Assembly (NCBI GenBank): GCA_964276145.1
Contig: CAXYDN010000003.1
Coordinates: 62,001 to 126,000, forward strand
Direction: 5' to 3'
Length of the DNA: 64,000 bases
Origin: SCGC-AAA076-P13 sp964276145
Lineage (GTDB): Bacteria; Pseudomonadota; Gammaproteobacteria; Magnimaribacterales; D2472
Both the position numbers and the translations under genes were made by a program. Below the pieces are notes generated by a model that saw only the letters and a list, made by a program, of their open reading frames with translations, had not been told where the DNA came from and made no database searches. How positions within the stretch are numbered: the stretch's first letter is position 1; each line of letters opens with the position of its first letter. This document shows positions 34,559-44,020 of this stretch, piece after piece.

Positions 34559-35553
34559 ATTTTGTTTAGCTCGCTTAATAGTTTTGGTTTAACCTCAGAT
34601 AGCATTCTATCTTTTAAATTTGAAAATTTATCTTGAGGAATAAGCTTTATTAAATTATCAAGAATAGCTGGTAAATCTTTCAATCTGAAAGCTCTATTAT
34701 CATTTGTATAAAGTTTGCTTAATGTTCCTAAAATTCTCATATTTCTCTGAATTGCTCCCCATCTTACCCACTCAAAAGCCTCATTGATTGAAACATTTAT
34801 TTCCATAATTTCAATATAGTGCTTCAATGAATCTTCAATTAGTTCATTGGGGTATCTTTGATAATGATCGATAAGAATTCCAGCTAAATCAATACCAATT
34901 GGTGCAATACATAGATCTTGAAAATCGATAACAGCTAAATTCTCATTAGAATCCAGAATTAAATTTCTTCTTTCATAATCAAAGTGACAATTCATCCAAG
35001 GTTGATCATTTAACATTTCAATTGTTTTTAATTCTAAATTATCTAATTCTTTTAGATTCTCAATATCCAAAAACTCTGCAAGAAAAATAGATTGCATGCC
35101 ATTCATCTGCTGCTTTAATGATATTTCGTCTAATTTTTTTATTTGAGGAATATGTGCTGTTTGAATTTCTGAAAGAAGTTTCATGGACTGAATTAAAAGT
35201 TCTTGGTTTGTATTTAAGTCAATATCAATTAATGATTGATCACCTAAATCCTCCTGAATGGTTATACCTTTATCGACATCAGAAAAGACTACTCTTGACG
35301 CATTGATACCTATGTTATCAAAGTAAGTTGCAACATGAAGGAATTGGCTATGATTACCAGTTTTAGGATCAAGATAACAAATAACTAAAGTTTTATTATC
35401 ATCTAAATATATTCTGTAATACTCTCTGCCACTTGCCTCTAATTTTAATGTCTCAGCCTTGATAGCAGAATATCCATAACTCTTAGATAACTCTATTATC
35501 TCTAATTCTTTCAAATCAACTGTTCTGAACCTCTTCAGGTACAGGCGTATCAT
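34555..35553 (-). CDS. amgK: MurNAc/GlcNAc anomeric kinase AmgK (APH-fold)
   Basis: An aminoglycoside-phosphotransferase-fold kinase. The N-terminal GREYYRIYLDDN and VICYLDP segments hold the nucleotide site, NCHFDYERRNLIL is the catalytic loop with Asp, and VIDFQDLCIAPIGIDLAG is the metal-binding motif. It phosphorylates MurNAc at C1 in cell-wall recycling, which pairs with murU. The start is uncertain: ATG at 35553 overlaps the SDR gene by 38 bp, and TTG at 35514 would sit 1 bp after its stop and give a family-like N terminus. Confidence 0.82.
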   Translation of the reverse strand: MIRLYLKRFRTVDLKELEIIELSKSYGYSAIKAETLKLEASGREYYRIYLDDNKTLVICYLDPKTGNHSQFLHVATYFDNIGINASRVVFSDVDKGITIQEDLGDQSLIDIDLNTNQELLIQSMKLLSEIQTAHIPQIKKLDEISLKQQMNGMQSIFLAEFLDIENLKELDNLELKTIEMLNDQPWMNCHFDYERRNLILDSNENLAVIDFQDLCIAPIGIDLAGILIDHYQRYPNELIEDSLKHYIEIMEINVSINEAFEWVRWGAIQRNMRILGTLSKLYTNDNRAFRLKDLPAILDNLIKLIPQDKFSNLKDRMLSEVKPKLLSELNKI

Positions 35554-36373
35554 CTGGTACAAAGAAATCTGGCATTAGTTCTGCGAAAGGCACATTGGCA
35601 TATTTGGTAAAATCTTTAACCCCAGCTTCATGTAAAACCAAATCATCAATACAAAAGTTACCAGTAAATAATTTTGAATCTTTTATTAAAATTTCGTAAG
35701 CAGCATCAGCCATAATGTGAACATTTCTTGATAGCCGCATAATTTCATCACCACCTAAATGATTTTGAACAGCTGCTGTTGCTATGGCAGTCCTTGGCCA
35801 TAATGCATTAACTGCAATTCCTCTATCAGCAAACTCCTGAGCCATTCCGAGTACACACATGCTCATTGTATATTTGGCCATGGTATATGCCACTGATCCA
35901 GCAAACCACTTGGCACTCATATCTAAAGGAGGTGATAGGTTAAGAATGTGAGGATTTGATGCTTTCTCGAGATGAGGCAAACAGTACTTGCTTACCATAT
36001 ATGTCCCTCTCCCATTTATTTGATGCATTAGATCATATCTTTTCATTTCAGTGTCTTTTACATTTGTTAGTTGAATAGCTGAAGCATTATTAATACAGAT
36101 ATCTATTCCTCCAAAATGTTCAACAGATGTATTGATTGCGTCTCTAACATTATCTTCGCTTCTAATATCACAAACGACTGGAAGTGCGTCGCCGCCTGCT
36201 TCAATTATCTCTTCGGCTGCTGTATAAATGGTTCCAGGAAGTTTCGGATGGGGATCAGCAGTTTTGGCTGCAATGATTATTTTTGCTCCATCTTCTGCTG
36301 CTTTTTTTGCCATCGCTAAACCAATTCCTCTACTTCCACCTGACATAAATATTACTTTATCTTTTAAACTCAT
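35516..36373 (-). CDS. Short-chain dehydrogenase, HSDL2-like
   Basis: A 285-residue SDR. MSGGSRGIGLAMAKKAAEDGA is split here as SGGSRGIGLAMAKK, the dinucleotide-binding loop, and NNASAIQ is the NNAG-like motif. Catalytic residues fit LSPP (Ser) and AYTMAKYTMSM (YxxxK). AVNALWPRTAIATAAV replaces the usual NAxxPG, a feature of the HSDL2-like group linked to lipid metabolism. The substrate is unknown. It ends at or just before the kinase gene. Confidence 0.85.
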   Translation of the reverse strand: MSLKDKVIFMSGGSRGIGLAMAKKAAEDGAKIIIAAKTADPHPKLPGTIYTAAEEIIEAGGDALPVVCDIRSEDNVRDAINTSVEHFGGIDICINNASAIQLTNVKDTEMKRYDLMHQINGRGTYMVSKYCLPHLEKASNPHILNLSPPLDMSAKWFAGSVAYTMAKYTMSMCVLGMAQEFADRGIAVNALWPRTAIATAAVQNHLGGDEIMRLSRNVHIMADAAYEILIKDSKLFTGNFCIDDLVLHEAGVKDFTKYANVPFAELMPDFFVPDDTPVPEEVQNS

Positions 36374-36398
36374 AATTCTTTTTCCTTTATATAATTTT

Positions 36399-37139
36399 TT
36401 AAAACTTTTCCATGTACGGTCTTAAATCTAATTCATGCGTCCAAGCACTTTTATGCTGAGTGTGGGCAAACCAATATGCATCTGCAATAGCGTCAGGTTG
36501 TAGAATACCGTCTTTTTCTTTTAGCGCATATGTATCTGGAAAATTTTCTTTTATAAATGCAGTGTCAATTGCTCCATCTATAATGAAATGAGCCACGTGA
36601 ATACCTTGAGGGCCCAATTCTCTTGCCATGCTTTGTGAAACAGCTCTAAGTGCAAATTTTGCACTTGAAAAAGCAGCAAACCCAGAGCCTCCTCGCATTG
36701 ATGCTGTAGCTCCAGTAAAAAATATACTTCCTTGATTCCTTTTTTTCATATATTTTGCAGCTTCTCTTCCAGTTAAAAAACCACCAAAAGCTGCCATTTC
36801 CCAGACTTTTTTAAATACTCTTGAGGTAGTCTCTTCTATTGAGAAAAAAACATTTGCACCTGGATTAAAAATAACTACATCTATAGGAGCAATATCCTCC
36901 TCAACCTCTTTGAATAAATTTTGAATGGATTCTTCATCTCTTGCATCTGCACCATACCCTTTTACCCATCCACCTGATTGTCCAATATCTGATTCAAGTT
37001 TCTTAAATTTATCAAGATCTCCTGGTCGTCTTACAGCGCAAACTTTATATCCATTTGCAGCAAATTTTTTACATAAGGCAGATCCTGTTGCATCACCTGC
37101 CCCAATAATGATTGCTGAATATTTTGAAAAATCTTTCAT
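36399..37139 (-). CDS. Atypical short-chain dehydrogenase with Phe in place of catalytic Tyr
   Basis: A 246-residue SDR-fold protein. GAGDATGSALCKKF is a divergent cofactor loop (GxxxTGxA-like), FNPGANVFF replaces the NNAG motif, and GATASMRGGSGFAAF has the Ser region. Where YxxxK is expected, the sequence reads FSSAK, so the catalytic Tyr is Phe while the Lys remains. The end HELDLRPYMEKF is unusual. Related proteins I recall also carry FAxAK-type motifs, so this seems a real subfamily. It may reduce substrates by another mechanism or bind cofactor without catalysis. It is 25 bp from the HSDL2-like gene. Confidence 0.8.
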   Translation of the reverse strand: MKDFSKYSAIIIGAGDATGSALCKKFAANGYKVCAVRRPGDLDKFKKLESDIGQSGGWVKGYGADARDEESIQNLFKEVEEDIAPIDVVIFNPGANVFFSIEETTSRVFKKVWEMAAFGGFLTGREAAKYMKKRNQGSIFFTGATASMRGGSGFAAFSSAKFALRAVSQSMARELGPQGIHVAHFIIDGAIDTAFIKENFPDTYALKEKDGILQPDAIADAYWFAHTQHKSAWTHELDLRPYMEKF

Positions 37140-37185
37140 AAGAGTGTTTAATTGTTTGGTTAACTTTACAAAATTGTGAGTACAA

Positions 37186-37788
37186 ATGAAAGTAGACTTT
37201 ATTTTTGATGTGGCCAGTCCAAATATGTATTTCTGTCATAAGCTTATTCCAGACTTTAAAGAAAGAACTGGAGTTGAGTTTGAATACATCCCATGTTTAT
37301 TAGGAGGAATTATGAAACTATCAGGCAATCAACCTCCATTTGTTGCTTTTGCCGAAATACCTAATAAGAATAAATATCAGCTTATAGAAATTGAAAGATT
37401 TATTAAGCAACATCAATTAAAAGAATTTAAATTTAATTCTAATTTTCCAATGAATACTGTTCAGATACAAAGAGGTGCCCTTGCCGCAATAGAACTAGGC
37501 ATATTTGATGAATATTTAGAAATTATTCTTGAGGCTATGTGGGAAAAAAACTTAAATCTAGCAGACATAGATATTTTTCAATCAACTCTATCTGAAAATA
37601 ATATTGATGCGGGATCAATCATGGAAATTATTACTTCTCAAGATTGTAAGGATAAATTAATAGCAAATACCACTGATGCAGTAAATAGAGGAGCCTTCGG
37701 CGTTCCAACATTTTTCTTTGAGAATCAAATTTTCTTTGGTAAAGATCACCTTCATCAGCTTGAAGAATATATTTATTCAAATAAATAA
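37186..37788 (+). CDS. 2-hydroxychromene-2-carboxylate isomerase-like DsbA-fold protein
   Basis: A 200-residue single-domain protein of the HCCA isomerase/kappa-GST group. It starts VDFIFDVASPNMYFCHKLIPD (FxDxxSPxxY), continues with EYIPCLLGGIMKLSGN and ends with GAFGVPTFFFENQIFFGKDHLHQLE, where GVPTFF is the cis-Pro loop. The glutathione-dependent fold is clear and the substrate is not. It is divergent from the SDR genes, with 46 bp between. The 449-residue gene at 12081-13430 is a tandem relative. Confidence 0.85.
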   Translation: MKVDFIFDVASPNMYFCHKLIPDFKERTGVEFEYIPCLLGGIMKLSGNQPPFVAFAEIPNKNKYQLIEIERFIKQHQLKEFKFNSNFPMNTVQIQRGALAAIELGIFDEYLEIILEAMWEKNLNLADIDIFQSTLSENNIDAGSIMEIITSQDCKDKLIANTTDAVNRGAFGVPTFFFENQIFFGKDHLHQLEEYIYSNK

Positions 37789-37840
37789 TAGAACTTTTTC
37801 AAAAATACTCTTTCGAAGCTAAGAGGTATAAAATATAAAA

Positions 37841-40207
37841 ATGAAGAGATTTAATCTCATTGCACCTATTTTATTGGGGGCTTCACTAACTATTCATGGA
37901 TCTGAAGACTTTCTTGTGGATGGAGTTCTGGTTCCTGCACCTCAACCTAACAATCAATCATGTATATCCTATATGCCTAATATGGGGAAGGTAAAAGAAG
38001 CAGAAGATTTAAAAGTTAATTCTGATAAATTTCAATTTACAGATGATAAGAGATTGATCTTACAAGGCAATGTAGAGCTAGATTTTCCAGAAGGCCTTCT
38101 TAGATCTCAGAGCGCTGAATTAGACAGAGATAATGGAAAAATTAGATTCAAAAATAAAGGGCAAATCTTTCTCAGAGATTTTTATTTCAATGCCGATGAT
38201 GGATTTCTAAATAAAGATGATAAATCTATTTCGCTGTCCGGAGGTAAGGCATTTTCTAGTGAAAGGAATTTGATATTTAACTTTTCAGAATTATATGGCG
38301 AACTTGATAAAGAGATCTATCTTAAAAATGCATCTATGACATCTTGTGCAAATCCAGATCAGGGCTGGGTTCTTGAGGCAAAAGAAATCATTATTAATAC
38401 TGAAAAAAATAGAGGCTTAGCTAAAAATATAAAGATTAAAGCAGTAGATAAAACTATTTTTGCCCTTCCTTTATTACCATTTGCAACATCGGATGAAAGG
38501 ATGAGTGGCTATTTAGAGCCCTCAATATCTTATTCATCAGATGGAATTGATGTGATGATTCCTTATTACAAAGTTATTTCTAAAAATTCTGATCTTACTT
38601 TTGCGCCCAGATATATAGCAAAAAGAGGTCCTGGTATTGAAATGAACTATAGGTCTTTGCATGGAAAGAATAATGATTTTCGTAACTTAGACGTTATATA
38701 TTTTACAAAAGATGATGAGTTTCAGGACGAGTTTATTAAAGAAGATTCATCTAGATGGATTTATAAATATGAAGATAAATTTTCTTTTGATTCTTCATCT
38801 ATAGATATAAATTGGTCAAAGTCATCTGATGGCCTTGTTTTAAGAGACATACCAGGGGACATAACATCAATAGGCTATCAAAGAATTCAAAATTTAAACC
38901 AAAGTTTTTCTTTTAGCACACAATTTAGAAATTCCTCTTTAACTATTGAACATCAGGGATACCAATCGCTTAACCCAATTCTATCTAACGGTTATGTAAA
39001 ATCGCCCTCTATAGATTATAGATTTTTTAAAAATATTAATGGCTTTGTTGTATCTGAGAATATAAACATCACATCTTTTGGGGCTGATAAAATTCATGGT
39101 TATTATGGTTACCAAACTACAGATAATAAATATTTAAGACTAATTGAAAACCCCGTTGAAGGCAGAAGAATATTCTCTGAGTTTTCAATTTCAAAATACA
39201 CACATATAAATGGATTTAATATTTCTTCAAATGTTGGTTTAAATAGCATTAGTTATGATTTATCAAATACAGAGTTGGAATCAAAAAACGTAAATGTTCC
39301 CAATGCCTTAATTGATATCAATACAATATTTATAAAAAATAATTCTGATTCGAAATACTTTATAGAACCTAGACTAACTTTGGGCTATTCGGCTTATAAA
39401 GATCAATACAATAATCCTATTTTTGATTCTGATATTGTTTCTCCAAATAATGAGCTCTTTAGTAATGACAGATTTTCAGGAATGGATCGTATTGGCGATC
39501 AGAGTTTTTATACATTAAGTATGGAGTATAAGAAGATGACGATGGGCCATCAAAAAGTATCTCTAAATATCTCAAAGAAATATTACCTTAAAGATAGAAA
39601 AGTCTGGATGCCAAGCTTAATGAATCATGAAATGAGCATGAGCAATATGAGCTCTATGGATTCTATGAATGCAAATGAGGGGCCATTGGTAGTAATGGGC
39701 TCATGGATGCCTACTATGAAAACAATGATTATGGGATATGGCGGGTATTTAAAGGAAAGTGAAAAGGTCCCACTTGGAGGAATAACTGTAAATCATAAAT
39801 TTAATTCTGGCTCTCTTGGCTTTGCTAAGAGGTATAGGAGGATGGCAGGAGATTTCAACAATCAATTGGATTATTTAGAATTATTTGCTGACATTAATTT
39901 AAATTCTAGTTTTAAGATTATTGCAAAACTCAAACGAGATAATGAAATTAATAAAAATGTAGAAAGCTTGGTAGGTATTGAGTACGAGAACTGCTGCTTG
40001 GCTCTAAGAATCACCGGAACCGATAGAAATCTTTCGAGATATATATTAAATCAAGAAATTTTATACCCCCATTTAGCTGATGCATGGGATAATATGATTC
40101 AAATTGAAAGCAAGGGTAGAATTAATTTTGAATTTGAGCTAAAGGGCCTAAATTCATCATTTGATAAGATCAATAGATTTTTAAATAATTCACTCTTTAA
40201 CTATTAA
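37841..40207 (+). CDS. lptD: LPS-assembly protein LptD
   Basis: A 788-residue outer-membrane barrel that inserts LPS with LptE. Signal peptide at 1-20, then an N-terminal OstA/LptA-like domain (LQGNVELDFPEGLLRSQSAEL). The conserved cysteines are in place: Cys41, one in MTSCANPD near 166, and the ENCCLAL pair near 727, so the two long-range disulfides of E. coli LptD can form. The barrel follows. Odd feature: residues of about 587-632 carry at least 12 Met (for example NHEMSMSNMSSMDSM), in a likely loop. It heads lptD-surA-pdxA-rsmA-apaH. Confidence 0.94.
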   Translation: MKRFNLIAPILLGASLTIHGSEDFLVDGVLVPAPQPNNQSCISYMPNMGKVKEAEDLKVNSDKFQFTDDKRLILQGNVELDFPEGLLRSQSAELDRDNGKIRFKNKGQIFLRDFYFNADDGFLNKDDKSISLSGGKAFSSERNLIFNFSELYGELDKEIYLKNASMTSCANPDQGWVLEAKEIIINTEKNRGLAKNIKIKAVDKTIFALPLLPFATSDERMSGYLEPSISYSSDGIDVMIPYYKVISKNSDLTFAPRYIAKRGPGIEMNYRSLHGKNNDFRNLDVIYFTKDDEFQDEFIKEDSSRWIYKYEDKFSFDSSSIDINWSKSSDGLVLRDIPGDITSIGYQRIQNLNQSFSFSTQFRNSSLTIEHQGYQSLNPILSNGYVKSPSIDYRFFKNINGFVVSENINITSFGADKIHGYYGYQTTDNKYLRLIENPVEGRRIFSEFSISKYTHINGFNISSNVGLNSISYDLSNTELESKNVNVPNALIDINTIFIKNNSDSKYFIEPRLTLGYSAYKDQYNNPIFDSDIVSPNNELFSNDRFSGMDRIGDQSFYTLSMEYKKMTMGHQKVSLNISKKYYLKDRKVWMPSLMNHEMSMSNMSSMDSMNANEGPLVVMGSWMPTMKTMIMGYGGYLKESEKVPLGGITVNHKFNSGSLGFAKRYRRMAGDFNNQLDYLELFADINLNSSFKIIAKLKRDNEINKNVESLVGIEYENCCLALRITGTDRNLSRYILNQEILYPHLADAWDNMIQIESKGRINFEFELKGLNSSFDKINRFLNNSLFNY

Positions 40208-40224
40208 TAATCAAAAAATTAAAT

Positions 40225-41466
40225 ATGAAAAAAATAATATTAATACTTGCATGTTCTCTATCTGCAAATACCTACGCATCTATTGAGGTCTTAGATAGAA
40301 TCGCTGTCATTGTTGATGATGGCTTGATAATGGAGTCTCAAATCAAAAGTGGTTTTAAAGAAATTGTTTCTTTGTATGAAGAGCAAAATATTCCTCTACC
40401 TGGTACAGATAATTTAAAAGATCAAGTGATAGAGTCACTAATTATTGAAGAGCTACAACTTCAAATGGCTAACAGGGCAGGAGTAAGAATAAGCGACAGC
40501 GAGCTTAATGATGCAATAACCAGAATTGCTAATAATAGTCAGATGGAACTAGAAGAGTTTATTGCTTATATAGAAAATGATGGAGAGTCATATGAGAGTT
40601 TTAGAGAAAATGTTCGAAAACAAATGCTTATACAAAGAGTTCAAAGAGGCAAAGTTGGATCAGAAATAAATATAACAGAAAAGGAATTTGCTGCTTTTAT
40701 GGAAACTGATGAATCTTTAGTTGAGCTAGAACCTGAACTATTTGTTAGACAAATATTAGTTCGAGGTTCTGATGAAGCTGATGCTGTAATATTGAGAATT
40801 GAGAATGGTGAAGAATTTTTTGAGATTGCTAAAGAAGTTTCTATTAGCAGTAATTCAATAAACGGCGGAGAGTTACCATGGAGAAAAATTGTAGATATGC
40901 CTGAGTTATTTTCAAATGCATTAAAAAATGAAGATATAGGGTTTATTTCTGAGCCATTGAAGAGCGGTGCAGGATTCCATATTCTTAAAGTTGAAGATAA
41001 AAGAGGCCCATTTGTTCAATATGAGGATCAATGGTTTTCACGACATATATTATTATCTCCGTCTGCTATAAGGGATGAGGAGTCAACAGAGTTAGAAATT
41101 AATGCTATTAGAGATAGGGTTCTTAATGGTGAAGAATTTGCTGACTTAGCTGAAGAGTATTCCGAAGACCCAGGGTCTGCAAAACAAGGAGGAAATCTTG
41201 ATTGGCTTGGAAAAGATGTTCTTGCTCCTGAATTTGAAAAAGTTATGATTGATTCATCTATTGGTATAGTTTCTGAGGTATTTCAAACACAGTTTGGATT
41301 TCATTTTCTTGAGGTGCTTGAAAAAAGAAACTATGACATGACTAGAGATCTTATTGAAGATAGAGCATACCAATTATTATATGGAAGAAAGTATGAGGAA
41401 GAGCTTGAGAACACTCTTCGTTCTATGAGAGCGGATGCTTTTGTTGAGATAAAAGATTTAGATTGA
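40225..41466 (+). CDS. surA: Periplasmic chaperone/peptidyl-prolyl isomerase SurA
   Basis: A 413-residue chaperone of outer-membrane proteins. A signal peptide at 1-19 is followed by the SurA N-domain (LDRIAVIVDDGLIMESQI) and two parvulin domains, at about 175-270 (PELFVRQILVRG ... GFISEPLKSGAGFHILKV) and 280-380 (SRHILLSPSA ... GIVSEVFQTQFGFHFLEV). Both have the GGxLxW-type segment (GGELPW and GGNLDW). It follows lptD by 17 bp, matching its job in folding LptD. Its stop overlaps the pdxA TTG. Confidence 0.95.
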   Translation: MKKIILILACSLSANTYASIEVLDRIAVIVDDGLIMESQIKSGFKEIVSLYEEQNIPLPGTDNLKDQVIESLIIEELQLQMANRAGVRISDSELNDAITRIANNSQMELEEFIAYIENDGESYESFRENVRKQMLIQRVQRGKVGSEINITEKEFAAFMETDESLVELEPELFVRQILVRGSDEADAVILRIENGEEFFEIAKEVSISSNSINGGELPWRKIVDMPELFSNALKNEDIGFISEPLKSGAGFHILKVEDKRGPFVQYEDQWFSRHILLSPSAIRDEESTELEINAIRDRVLNGEEFADLAEEYSEDPGSAKQGGNLDWLGKDVLAPEFEKVMIDSSIGIVSEVFQTQFGFHFLEVLEKRNYDMTRDLIEDRAYQLLYGRKYEEELENTLRSMRADAFVEIKDLD

Positions 41467-42443
41467 AGAAAATAATTTACTCTCCTGGAGAACCATCGGG
41501 CATAGGGCCTGATCTTATCATTCAATTATGTAAATCAACTTTCTGGACAGACGTAAAGATTCCTATTGTTTGTCTATCAGATCCTAAGCTTCTTAATGCC
41601 AGGGCTTCAGATTTAGAAAAAAAAATTAAACTAGAAGTACTTTCGGATCTAAGTGAGTTAAAAGCTAATAAGAGAAATGTCATACAAGTACTTCGTGTTT
41701 CAGATTGTAAAAACACAAATTGTGGCAAGCTATATAAGTCAAATGCTCAATATGTATTAGATAATTTGCAATTTGGAATTGATGAGGCTTTTAAAAATAA
41801 GAACCATGCCCTTGTAACCGGTCCGATTAGTAAAGAAAATATTATTTCTATAAATAAAGCTTTTTTGGGTCATACTGAATACATACAACAAAGAACAAAA
41901 AGTGATAAGGTCCTGATGCTTCTTGCCTCTGATCAATTAAAAGTTGCATTAGCTACTACTCACATACCATTAAAAAAAGTTGCAAATAAAATTAGTAAAG
42001 AGCTTGTAATAAGTAAGGCCATAACTCTTAATCATGGGTTAAAACAAAAATTTAAAATTAAAAATCCTAACATCAAGCTTCTTGGTTTAAACCCTCATTC
42101 AGGTGAAGGTGGAAAAATAGGAAAAGAAGAAATTGATATTCTTATTCCTGCCGTAAAAGAGTTAAGAAAAAAGAAAATAAATATTTCATACCCTATCTCA
42201 GCCGATACTGCATTTACTAAAAAAAACCTCAAGGAGACAGATGCATTTCTAGGAATGTATCACGATCAAGTTCTCCCTGTGATAAAAGCTCTTAGTTTTG
42301 GTAGTGCTATTAATATAACGCTAGGTGTTCCAATAACAAGGACCTCGGTAGATCATGGTGTTGCTTTAGATATATCTGGAACAGGTAAATCTGACCCCTC
42401 TTCACTAAAAGAGGCAATAAAGACGGCAAAAAAAATTCTCTAA
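41463..42443 (+). CDS. pdxA: 4-hydroxythreonine-4-phosphate dehydrogenase PdxA
   Basis: A 326-residue dehydrogenase of pyridoxal phosphate synthesis. The start YSPGEPSGIGPDL, the segment VTGPISKENI, FLGHTEYI, LGLNPHSGEGG, MYHDQVLPVIKAL and TRTSVDHGVALDISG give the metal-binding His residues and the phosphate site. The start codon is TTG and overlaps the surA stop. It ends on the rsmA ATG (TAATGG). Confidence 0.96.
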   Translation: MKKIIYSPGEPSGIGPDLIIQLCKSTFWTDVKIPIVCLSDPKLLNARASDLEKKIKLEVLSDLSELKANKRNVIQVLRVSDCKNTNCGKLYKSNAQYVLDNLQFGIDEAFKNKNHALVTGPISKENIISINKAFLGHTEYIQQRTKSDKVLMLLASDQLKVALATTHIPLKKVANKISKELVISKAITLNHGLKQKFKIKNPNIKLLGLNPHSGEGGKIGKEEIDILIPAVKELRKKKINISYPISADTAFTKKNLKETDAFLGMYHDQVLPVIKALSFGSAINITLGVPITRTSVDHGVALDISGTGKSDPSSLKEAIKTAKKIL

Positions 42444-43213
42444 TGGCTTCAAGAGATATTAGAAGAAAGTTTGGTCAAAATTATCTTTCTGATCCAGCAA
42501 TTATCTTTGAAATGAGCCGAGCCATATCTCCACTAGATGGTGATAATTTTTTTGAAATTGGTCCCGGTATGGGCGCACTAACAAATGTTCTTAATTTACC
42601 TGGTATTAACGTCAAGGCGATTGATGTAGATAATAAGAATATCGAATATCTGAAAAAACAATATTTAGCTCCTGCCAAATTTGATTTCATTCATGGAGAT
42701 GTTTTATCAGCCTCTTTAGATTTTCTTGAGAAGGATAGATACAGAATAGTTGGCAATCTACCTTACAATATTTCAACACAAATAATTTTAATGTTTTCAA
42801 ATTGGTCTCATCTTGTTGGGGATCTCCACTTCCTTGTTCAAAAAGAAGTTGCAGAAAAAATTGCTGGCAAAATTGCATCTAAGAATTGGGGCAAACTATC
42901 GATAAAGCTGTCTGCTTTTTTTAATACCGAAATACTGTTCGACGTTCCGCCAGAAGCTTTTGATATTAAGCCAAAGGTCAACTCCAGCTTTATAAGAATG
43001 ACTCCTCAAAAAAAATATAATATTGATCAACATACTAAAGATAATTTATATAAAATTATTGATATGTCTTTTTCTTCAAGAAGAAAAAATATTAAAAATA
43101 ACTTAAAAAAATTAGACCTAGACTGGGATGTTCTTGATATCAATCCAAGCTTAAGGCCTGAAGAAATATCATTAGATGATTATTTAAAAATATCAAAAAA
43201 TTTGGGAAATTAG
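42443..43213 (+). CDS. rsmA: 16S rRNA dimethyladenosine transferase RsmA (KsgA)
   Basis: This 256-residue methyltransferase dimethylates two adenines near the 3' end of 16S rRNA. RRKFGQNYLSDP starts the protein, FFEIGPGMGALTNVL is the SAM motif, VGNLPYNIST is the catalytic NLPY motif, and VQKEVAEKI, PPEAFDIKPKVNSSFIRM follow. The C-terminal part is normal in length. It ends 0 bp before apaH. The apaG gene that often sits here is missing. Confidence 0.96.
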   Translation: MASRDIRRKFGQNYLSDPAIIFEMSRAISPLDGDNFFEIGPGMGALTNVLNLPGINVKAIDVDNKNIEYLKKQYLAPAKFDFIHGDVLSASLDFLEKDRYRIVGNLPYNISTQIILMFSNWSHLVGDLHFLVQKEVAEKIAGKIASKNWGKLSIKLSAFFNTEILFDVPPEAFDIKPKVNSSFIRMTPQKKYNIDQHTKDNLYKIIDMSFSSRRKNIKNNLKKLDLDWDVLDINPSLRPEEISLDDYLKISKNLGN

Positions 43214-44020
43214 ATGGCTCATTATGTTGTTGGTGACGTTCAGGGTTGCTTTACGGAGCTGGAGGCACTACTTAAAAAAATTAAATTTAACTCTACACAA
43301 GACACCTTAGTTTTTGCAGGTGATCTTGTTAATAGAGGTAATGAATCAGAGAAGGTCTTAGAGTTTTGTATTAAAAATACAAGCTCAGTCAAAGCCGTGC
43401 TTGGAAATCATGATTTTTATTTACTTTACCTAATTGAGCATCACAAAAAAGATAAATCTTTAAAAAAAGTTTTGGAATCTAAGAATATTAAGAAATATCA
43501 AACTTGGTTAAAAAAGCTTCCTTTATTACTAAAAATAAAAATTAAAGAAACCGAAGAAATCTTTTGGATTTCTCATGCAGGCATTCCTTTTATTTGGGAT
43601 ATGCATGAGGCTAAAAAATACTCAAAGGAAGTACAAAAATCCTTAAAAATAGATTCTTTAGCTTTATTAGAAAATATTTGGGGAGACACACCCAAAATTT
43701 GGAATCCAAACTTAGTTAAATATAAAAGACTGCGAACGATCATTAACTACTTCACAAGAATGAGATTTTTAGGAAAAGATGGCTCTTTAAGACTAAATTT
43801 AAAAAGTAAGAAAGGCAAAAAAGGATATATTCCATGGTTTAAGCAAACTTCTAACAACTTAAATGATAACGAGAATATTATTTTTGGTCATTGGGCATCT
43901 CTAGAAGGCAAGACTGGTATAAAAAATATTATTGGGCTTGATACTGGCTGTGTTTGGGGAAATAAGCTTACAGCTATAAGATTAGAAGATAAAAAGCTAT
44001 TTCAAGTTAAGAAAAAATGA
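43214..44020 (+). CDS. apaH: Bis(5'-nucleosyl)-tetraphosphatase ApaH
   Basis: A 268-residue metallophosphatase that cuts Ap4A and related nucleotides symmetrically. The metal motifs are VGDVQGCFTELEALL, AGDLVNRGNESEKVL and LGNHDFYLL, and HWASLEGK with LDTGCVWGNKLTAIRL closes the site. It overlaps cca by 4 bp. Apart from the missing apaG, this is the canonical neighbourhood. Confidence 0.95.
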   Translation: MAHYVVGDVQGCFTELEALLKKIKFNSTQDTLVFAGDLVNRGNESEKVLEFCIKNTSSVKAVLGNHDFYLLYLIEHHKKDKSLKKVLESKNIKKYQTWLKKLPLLLKIKIKETEEIFWISHAGIPFIWDMHEAKKYSKEVQKSLKIDSLALLENIWGDTPKIWNPNLVKYKRLRTIINYFTRMRFLGKDGSLRLNLKSKKGKKGYIPWFKQTSNNLNDNENIIFGHWASLEGKTGIKNIIGLDTGCVWGNKLTAIRLEDKKLFQVKKK

